Source: Microvelia longipes (lineage: Eukaryota > Arthropoda > Insecta > Hemiptera > Veliidae). From it: DNA of 64,000 nt. Made by a program: the position numbers and the translations under genes. Positions 56,586-64,000 of this stretch are shown here, in pieces. Where the stretch lies: the NCBI GenBank assembly GCA_018340805.1, contig JACMZG010000008.1, positions 21,623,930-21,687,929 on the forward strand. The letters are read 5' to 3'. The number at the start of each line of letters is the position of its first letter. Position 1 is the stretch's first letter. The notes beneath the pieces were generated by a model. It was not told where the DNA came from, did not search any database, and saw only the letters and a program-made list of their open reading frames with translations.

Positions 56586-58420
56586 TTTTCTCAGTAGTAT
56601 TCAACAAAAAACATTTCTGGTTGTTGTTACGTTTTGCTGTTCTTACGTACAGGTTTGTTTGATTGCTGTCTTGACAAATTTATTAACTGATTTAATTCTA
56701 ACTATAAAAAATTGAATCAGTATATAATTTTGTTTTAAACTTTTACCCTAAACCCCATTTAACTGTAAGTTCAGAGTTAAACTGTTGTACATCTTATAAA
56801 CCTAATAGTTAATTTATAGCACACGTGATTATCTCATCTCATAAATATTTCTATTACGACTTTAATACTTCTTAATAGTTAAAAGTTACGACCTTGTAGT
56901 AATTGAGAAATTATATATTTTTTTCCTTTCAATTCGTACTCTTTCCAATGATTTCACTTACTTTATGGTTGACTAGTTAAAGAAACAAAGTTTTTTTTTA
57001 TTGCACCGTGACTAATCATATTTCTCACTTGTAAAGAAGTCAAATGACCTTGTCTCGTCTAAAATCACGACTGGAGTTAAAAATAAACAACAGAACTACT
57101 TGTAAGTAATAAAAAGATCGTCTTACTATGGTAGTCCACTTCTCCGAGACATTGTTGCAAATCAGACCGTCATATTCCACTCGAGTTCATGCAATGAAAC
57201 ATAAATTACAATTTTAAAATCCTGTTTATTTTTAACTCGGAATATTTTTACGACTTTAAATCACAAGTCATTGTGATGCACAGTCTTAAGGCCACTTGTT
57301 TGTACAGTTTAAAGTTTTCTTTGCGGGGACAAAGAAATACTTTTTTTTACAATTTGAAAAAAATTCAAGTAAAAAATGTCAAATAAAAACGTGAAGTTAT
57401 TTTAAAAACGAGTTTACATTATATGGTCTTTTTTAAAAAACTACCTACAAGGAGTTAATGTATTCTTTTACTTCGACTACTTTTAAAATTGAAGCACTTG
57501 TACAATTTTAATTACTACAATTTTTAATTGCATTCTGTTATTTATTTTACTACTTCAAAATTAAAAATATTCCTGAGGTGCATTCCTGTTGTACATAAAT
57601 GAAAAATCAAGCTCATTTTTATTAAAATTAACATAGCTTTTTGCTAAAATTAATATTTGTGCTTTCATACCATCGGTAAACTTTTCGATTTTTTTTGCAG
57701 ACTGTACATTCTGCATATTTTTGTTGCTTAAAAAACTCGACGTTATTCGTAGTTTCGTGACGTTGACACGAAACTTTTCGAACGCTTTTTCTGATATGAA
57801 TGCAATTTTATAAAAATTAGATTTTATGTTACTATAATGAAATGTGTAGAACGTCATTTACCCACTTTAATGATTCAAAAATTTACAAAACTTAAAACCT
57901 TTGTTTTGATGCACTATTTGTTTAAAATTTATTCTACATAACATACCATGTACTACCATTGTACTATAAATAAGTTCTTTATCTGTCAATGTCCCTTTAT
58001 TGCATTTCACCTATGCAAATTCGCTTATTAAAATGTCCATTTGAAAAGTATTAAAAGGGGTAGTTAACTATAAAACCACCTTAGGAAAAAACCATTAAAA
58101 ATACATAACCTATCAGCGCCTGCTCTTTTTTCCTATGAATACATCTATCTTATGAAACATTTAATCCTTAATAAGTAAAAAAACATGATCCTTGACTTTT
58201 GAAAAAGGTCTACCTCTAGAAATTGGAGTCACTCTAGTGAAAATTTTCCACTACTTTTTTTATAACGATTACTCTAATGTGGTAATTTTGTTGTCACTTT
58301 AAGTAATTTTAAAAAGATAAATAGGAGTTCAAATCTAGACCAAATGAGGAAAATCGTGTAATACAAAATCTAAAAACGTGGGAATTGAAATTTTTTTTAT
58401 AATAACATTTTTATAAATGT
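56586..58420. other. AT-rich non-coding stretch
   Basis: The 98-codon minus ORF at 57561-57857 is Lys/Asn/Phe/Ser-rich without a domain; I do not call it a gene. Nothing else recognised. Confidence 0.45.
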
Positions 58421-58990
58421 TTATAAAAACAGATTTACATTTTTTAATAATATATAATAATTAACTAAGCTTTCGACAAAAAATTAGTCATCATCACAGT
58501 TTAACAATATAAGATATAAAATAAAAAAAAACAATTTTACAAACTACTTCATATTGCACCTTGGCATGGTTTGGTAAGCTATGTTTAAAAACCGTAAAAA
58601 TTAGTGTTACCAATAATTTTAGTTGTAAAACAATATTTAAAACTAAATTAAGAATTTCAAGACTTCATTATTAAATTTGAGTAAATGACGCTTAATTTTT
58701 CTACATCCTTTTTAAAATTAACATTATTATCAAATTTGACTATATTTATCATTTCTTTTCTTTTCCTTTTTTGCCAATTAGGTTCGTTTTGTAAACGGTT
58801 TTGTTACGTTTTTAACGGTTTTTTAATCATAGCATACCAAGGTGGAATATGAAGTAGTTTGTAAAATTGTTTTTTTTATTTTATATTTTATTGTTAAACT
58901 CTGATGACTAATTTTTAGTTGAAAGATTAGTTAATTATTATATATCATTAAAAAAATATAGGACTTTTGTGTAATTAATCTGTTTTTATA
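58421..58990. mobile_element. Large foldback element, ~180-bp arms
   Basis: The left arm (58421-58600: ATAAAAACAGATTTACATTT ... ATAATTAACTAAGCTTTCGA ... TTTACAAACTACTTCATATT ... CCTTGGCATGGTTTGGTAAG) is the inverse of the right arm (58808-58990: ATCATAGCATACCAAGGTGG ... AATATGAAGTAGTTTGTAAA ... CTCTGATGACTAATTTTTAG ... TTAATCTGTTTTTAT). The arms are about 80-90% alike by eye. The centre is ~200 bp and AT-rich, with no transposase. Confidence 0.88.
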
Positions 58991-59913
58991 TATTTTTTTA
59001 CAAGTCCACAAAAAAAACTTTTTTAATTTTTAAAAATGTTTATGTAGTAAGATTATTATATCAACTAATTCCCTAAAAAAAAATAATAGTAATAGTAATA
59101 AGTCCTCTAGTTTTAAATTAAAATAAATATTTCTACAATAGAATTATCGGGGATACTGTTTTTGGTCTGATTTATCATTTTATGAATAATTAAATGAAGA
59201 TTATATTATGATCTTCAAAATAGAATTTTTTTAACCAATTGAATACTTTTCTAGAGTAAACTATTTTAATAAAATTTTTAATAAGTTTTTTGGAATTACT
59301 AATATTTTGAAAAAAACATTAGCCTCCTTATATATGCTATAGATTGGTTCTTTTTCAGCATACAAGATGACATAAAAATGTGACATTTTTTAAAACCATT
59401 ACAGAGATTTAAAACTTAACGGTTTTCCTGTTGTTAGGGAATTTTCAGTGGTGCAATCCTACCTCTAAGCAAAGGAAAGGCACAGCCTGTCCTCTCAACT
59501 TACTTTAACTTTTTTCCAGTTTAGTCATTAAATTAAAATTTTAGTATATTTAAATTCGACATAAACCAAACAGGTCCACTTTAAGTGTATGCTCGGCTTG
59601 CTGTCGCCACTTATACTTTTGACCTGCTGGAATCTTTTGGTCTCTCCTTGGCATTGACCCCAAGATATTTTGTAGAGGTCATCGACACACACACACACTC
59701 ATAAATCTATCCATCTATCTTTCGAAGTTTCGAAATGTAGCACACACCTACAGTCGACGTTTCGAAGTTTAAAGTGCTTTTTATCAGGGTAACCTGATTT
59801 TATGAAAGACATAAATAAAACAAAAAAGGCATTTAATACAAAAATAGCAAAAAATAAACAAAGATAACTCATAACAGAAATATTAGAGATATATACATGA
59901 ACTTTTAAGAAAT
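58991..59913. other. Non-coding stretch
   Basis: CACACACAC and TATCTATCCATC simple sequence near 59687-59715. CTTTCGAAGTTTCGAAATGT and GACGTTTCGAAGTTTAAAGT are a short local repeat. ORFs at 59699 and 59883 overlap each other and the next element and are not genes. Confidence 0.45.
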
Positions 59914-60553
59914 AGTCCAAGAACCGGGCCTAAAACATGGGATTTTTTTTGTACTACTTCTAACCAAATTTTTCTGAAAATATACCTTAAGTTATGAAGG
60001 AAAAGCATTATCTGCCAACCCAGACTGGAGCCCTTCATATGAATGTGCTCGCTCAATGTATTAGAAAATTGTACAAATTCCAGTTTTCTTGCAATAAGTG
60101 GTTTCTTGTAGGTCGTGTACAAAATATAGACAACATTTCTTAAAGCTTATAAAATATCCTATAAATCGAGTTTTTTCGTCAAAATCAGATAACGTTAACT
60201 TAAGATTTAAATGGACATTTGTTACATGACCAAAAAGTGCATAAATTTGCTGAATTTTAACAAATTAACCAATTTCTTGATGATTTTGAAATAGCCATAA
60301 CTTCGGATGTAGCCATCTGATTATAATAATTAAACACTCGTTTTGCAGAGGACCCGCGGAGAACCACTTATTTCAAGAAAATTGAAATTTGGGCGATTTT
60401 ATAAAATTTTGAGCATGTGCAGCAATATGATGGGCTCCACTCTGGATTGGCAGACTATGATTTTTTCTTCATAATTAAAGGTATATTTTCAGAAAATTTT
60501 ATGTTTAAATTAGTGCAAAATGAATCACATCTTTTCAGGTCCGGCAACTGAAC
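59914..60553. mobile_element. Foldback element, family E copy 1
   Basis: The left arm (about 59914-60115: CTGAAAATATACCTTAAGTT ... TGGAGCCCTTCATATGAATG ... CAATAAGTGGTTTCTTG) is the inverse of the right arm (about 60315-60553: GAGAACCACTTATTTCAAGA ... GATGGGCTCCACTCTGGATT ... AATTAAAGGTATATTTTCAG). Outer ends AGTCCAAGAACCGGGCCT and AGGTCCGGCAACTGAACT pair approximately. About 640 bp, non-coding; the minus ORF at 59883-60122 translates the arm. Confidence 0.88.
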
Positions 60554-60817
60554 TAAAATAAATTTTTAGTCAGAGGCTCTAAAAATGTAAACGTAATTTT
60601 GGGGAAATCAGCTGCATCAATGAAATTTACTTATATCCTCTTAAATTGATAAAATTGATAAGATAATTGATTATTTAAAGAAACAATGGTTGCATAATTC
60701 TAATTAGTAAGTTAAAAGATCATTATTAACTCTAAATAATAATATAAAATACCCTTTGTGACCATTTATAAAAAATACTGTATTAAAAAGTACAATAAAT
60801 CAAAATTTTGTGTTTAG

Positions 60818-61493
60818 GAGTCCAGGGTCCACGACTGAAAAATGTGTTTCATTTTGTACTGCTTTATACCAAATTTACTTGAAAGTATACCTTGAACGTT
60901 GAAGAAAAAATATAGCCCTTTGTATAATTGCGCACGCTCAAATTTTTTTAAAAAACAGCACAATTTCAGGTTTCTTGAAATTTAGTGGTTCTCTGATGGG
61001 CGTGTGTCAAACTTAAAGAGAACGTTTGTTAAAGCTGTCAACATTTCCAATAAATCAAGTATTAATTCATAAAAATTAGATGACTAGAACCTAAGTTATA
61101 TAATTTGTAATATAACTTTAAATTGTACAAAACGTGTGTACTAGATATTCGCTGACTTTGAAAAGTATAACAATTTTTTTGTTGGTTTTACCAAAATGCC
61201 ATAACTTTGGATGTAGTTATCCGATTTTACGAATTAACACTCGATTTATTGGGAAATGTTGTCATATTTAAAAAATGTTTTCTTTTAGTTTTGCTCACGG
61301 TCAACACGGCAGTACATATTTCAAGACATCTAAAACTCGTGCGATTTTCTAACATTTTGAGCGTGTACGATTATTTAAAGAGCTCCACTCTGGATTGGCC
61401 TAATTTTTGTTTTCTGCATCATTTAAGGCATATTTTTAAATTGTTTTGAAGCAGTTCTAAATAAGTCCCCATTTTTCAGGCCATGCTCCTTGA
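60818..61493. mobile_element. Foldback element, family E copy 2
   Basis: Same plan as the element 265 bp to the left, in the same orientation: GAGTCCAGGGTCCACGACTG start, GAAAGTATACCTTGAACGTT and CTTGAAATTTAGTGGTTCTC in the left arm, CATAACTTTGGATGTAGTTA in the centre, then AGAGCTCCACTCTGGATTGG and TTTAAGGCATATTTTTAAAT in the right arm. It is more degraded between its arms than copy 1. The ORF at 61207-61449 is derived from it. Confidence 0.85.
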
Positions 61494-61589
61494 CTATAAG
61501 AAAATACGCTTGAAACAAATTCAGGACAATCTGAAAACTGACTGCTTGAAACTTTATAACATAACCATAGCTAGAAGTTTACAGTGACA

Positions 61590-61728
61590 GAGCTACTCTT
61601 TTATCTACACAGGCATCGTGATGAAAATCACTCCAAACGTGTTAAAAACGCATAAAATTTATAATTCAGATAGTTAAGGTGAACACAACATTTTTCTATT
61701 TACCTACTAAAGTCGGTAAGGAAAAGTA
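61590..61728 (-). repeat. Dispersed repeat family A, 5' fragment
   Basis: Minus strand: TACTTTTCCTTACCGACTTT, AGTAGGTAAATAGAAAAATG, TTGTGTTCACCTTAAC, then CGTTTTTAACACG. About 140 bp of the start of the family. Confidence 0.65.
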
Positions 61729-61934
61729 TACAATAGTCGATTTACCTATTATAGTATAATAGTATAGTAAGTCTAAATCTAGTTTTAAATTTTAATAACA
61801 AATTAAAAAAAAAACAGAATAATAACTTTTGTATATAATTGTTTTATAAGTAATAATTATTAATATAATAAATATATATAATTATTTTATAGTATTATTA
61901 TGAATATAAAATTGGTATTAATTGAATAATATAA

Positions 61935-62020
61935 TTATTCAACCCATTATTGTTTCAATAACAACCCATGATTGCTTCAATAACAACTCATTATTGTTTT
62001 AATTACAACCAATTATTTAT
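61935..62020 (+). repeat. Short tandem repeat, ~28-bp unit, three copies
   Basis: CATTATTGTTTCAATAACAA, CATGATTGCTTCAATAACAA and CATTATTGTTTTAATTACAA follow one another with CC or CT links. Confidence 0.75.
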
Positions 62021-64000
62021 AGTATGAATTATAGGTTAATATGTTTACCTACCATTACGTAATGTGACATTATGTTATCTCGTACTAGATAGATTCATCT
62101 TTATGACATAGGTTTTAATGTTGTGTTTACGTGTGTTCAATATAATGTTTTACATTGCTACTAAGTGATATCTCACTAAGGGAATATACCATAATACAAT
62201 TTGGTTCCTGATGCTGACAAAGGCGAAGGAAACATATTTAAATCTCGATGCTTGCCGTGTGATTTATTATGTAGGTTCCCGAGGCTTACCGGTTTTACCA
62301 TCCAGTCGATTCACAAAATAAAATCGAAGTTTGCTAATTACTTTTTATGAATTTAAAGAATATTACTTCTAAGAGGTAGTAAGTAAAGAGAACTCAAAAC
62401 AATTGAAAATCGGTTGGGCAAAGAGTTGATTTCTCTGTAAGGAATCAAATGTAGCTTTTGTTTTTCCTATTGTAAAAATGAATAACAACCTACCCGAAGG
62501 ATTTATAATGCAATACTAAGGCGGAGATTAAAACTTGATTCCCTAGGTATTGTTATGAGAGCTAAGCTTGAATGAGATAGTGAGATGAGATATTGCATTA
62601 TTATATTCTGAATTTAGATTGATTAACGATAGGTGTCTTCAAAGAGTGGAAAGGGTGTGTATGAACACCCCTAGAAAAGAAGGAGAAAATAGTTACATTG
62701 AGCCTCATGACGAATTTTGATTAAATACTATTTAGAATTCTCTAGCATGATAGACAATAGTGCAGTATTACGGTTTTCAATAAGATTGAACCACAAAAAA
62801 TTGAGATGTACACAACAAAATAATACTAAAACTGTAACCGAAAATTTGATACATACGAATTTTCGTATGTATTAATAAAAAAAAACATGATTTATTTACA
62901 TAATGTTGTATATGTCAATCAATAAAACCGGAATTAATACTGATAATAAAATGTAACTTCTTATTCTTGTTAGTAATGCATAGTTGTACATCTATACAAA
63001 GTTTTAACCTTCTAACTTTTTTTTGAAGATATGTGATTTTTTGAAATGTTTACTGCAAATAGTTCTCTTCCCAAACATCCGCCCCCGACCCTACCCTCTT
63101 CTGTAACCCTAACGTCATAAGCTTATTTTTCCTTTTGACTTAAAGAATTTAATGTCCTGTATTTCATATTATTTAGTCATAAAGTATTTACGTGTATTTA
63201 CCATGTATATATTCTCCTTTGTTTAGTGCAGCGCGTGTTATATTTTCATTCAATTACATATTCTTAGCGGCAGAAACTTCTCAAGCATTAATAAAAATAT
63301 TTATTGTTGACGAGATAAGAATTGTTGAATATTCAGCGATTCAATGTGTGCATACCTCTTATAAAATGCACATTTTAGTGGATATATAATGTAATTGATT
63401 GATTATTTAAAGGGAAGCCAACAAATTGTCTACGTCATTTTAAGTATTGATTTGACTAGAGCAGTAGTCACGCTTATGTGTCAAATAACTATCATGTCTA
63501 AACCAAAATATGGTATACAAACAGTAATTAGGGTTTAAAGAAAATTTAGACTAGTTTTAGGATATTTCATTTTCTAAATGTAAGTCAATATAGATATTTC
63601 TGTGGGTAAGCTCATATTTATACAGAGTAATTAGTAACCCTTATTACAACCACTTCACTTTAAATCCACTATTTGAATTTTCATCGAAATTCTAATTAAG
63701 TCAAAAGCAAAATTGCTCGGAATTGCATATTGAGTTTAATATCTAAATAGATAATTGTGTAAGTCAGGCTTGGGGTTATATTATGTGAAATTGACCATGT
63801 CATAATATAAATCATACCCATTTCAATTATCTAGACCCATATGCTCGTATCCTCTACGTCATCTGCGTATAAAGATACGTGCGGTAGGCAAAATGATTAT
63901 TTTATTCTGTAGAACATCCATACGAGAGCCTAGTATAAAGTTGGGAGTCTAAAAATAAAAGTTTATCTCTTTTTACCATTTATCAAATTTTGTGTTAAAA
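62021..64000. other. AT-rich non-coding stretch to right edge
   Basis: A family B-like word (GGTTCCCGAGGCTTACCGG) lies at about 62272. The ORF at 63192-63389 has no domain. No further receptor exon was recognised before the window ends. Confidence 0.45.

Noticed and set aside
57561..57857. 98-codon minus-strand ORF
   Set aside because: No domain, low-complexity composition, no supporting context; chance length in AT-rich DNA.

Overview
The window looks like AT-rich nuclear DNA of an arthropod, most likely an insect. The direct reasons are one spliced exon of an insulin-receptor-like gene, long AT-rich non-coding stretches, many (TA)n arrays, and a dense load of short non-autonomous repeats. 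There are no operons, ribosome binding sites or bacterial gene packing. I cannot name the species. The low GC and repeat style are compatible with a hemipteran, but that is a guess.

Only two stretches look like real host coding sequence. One is a minus-strand ORF at 13065-13916 (283 codons) for a secreted, Ser/Thr/Pro-rich, cysteine-poor protein of unknown function. The other is a plus-strand exon at 15651-16097 that carries the signal peptide and most of the first L domain of an insulin-like receptor. It ends at a clear splice donor, and I did not find the next exon, so everything from 16098 to the right edge may be intron. The exon also appears to start at a splice acceptor. If so, a 5' UTR exon lies further left and the secreted-protein gene may sit inside the receptor's first intron on the opposite strand.

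The rest is a repeat landscape. (1) Dispersed family A is about 0.9-1.0 kb, begins with a TTTTTACTTTTCCTCAT-like end, and carries GACGAGCGAAGCGAGTCCGA near its 3' end. I recognise about 19 copies or fragments on both strands. (2) A decayed non-LTR retrotransposon reverse transcriptase lies at 5780-6840. (3) A tRNA-derived SINE at 36575-36798 has a 13-bp target duplication and sits inside a family A copy; other tRNA-like heads lie at 3222, 29893 and 46795. (4) A hAT-like insertion at 22287-22830 splits another family A copy. (5) Several foldback/MITE-like elements lie at 3369, 16193, 31085, 34260, 37743, 46016, 58421, 59914 and 60818. (6) Tandem arrays are a ~101-bp unit at 22949-23632, a 53-bp hairpin-forming unit at 37197-37420, a 71-bp duplication at 53002, and a 35-bp unit at 54790-55190 whose variants alternate in a three-unit higher-order pattern.

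I see no gene cluster, CRISPR array, phage or other coordinated new system. The items most worth a second look are the nested insertions, the paired foldback elements, the three-unit array, and the receptor / opposite-strand secreted gene arrangement.
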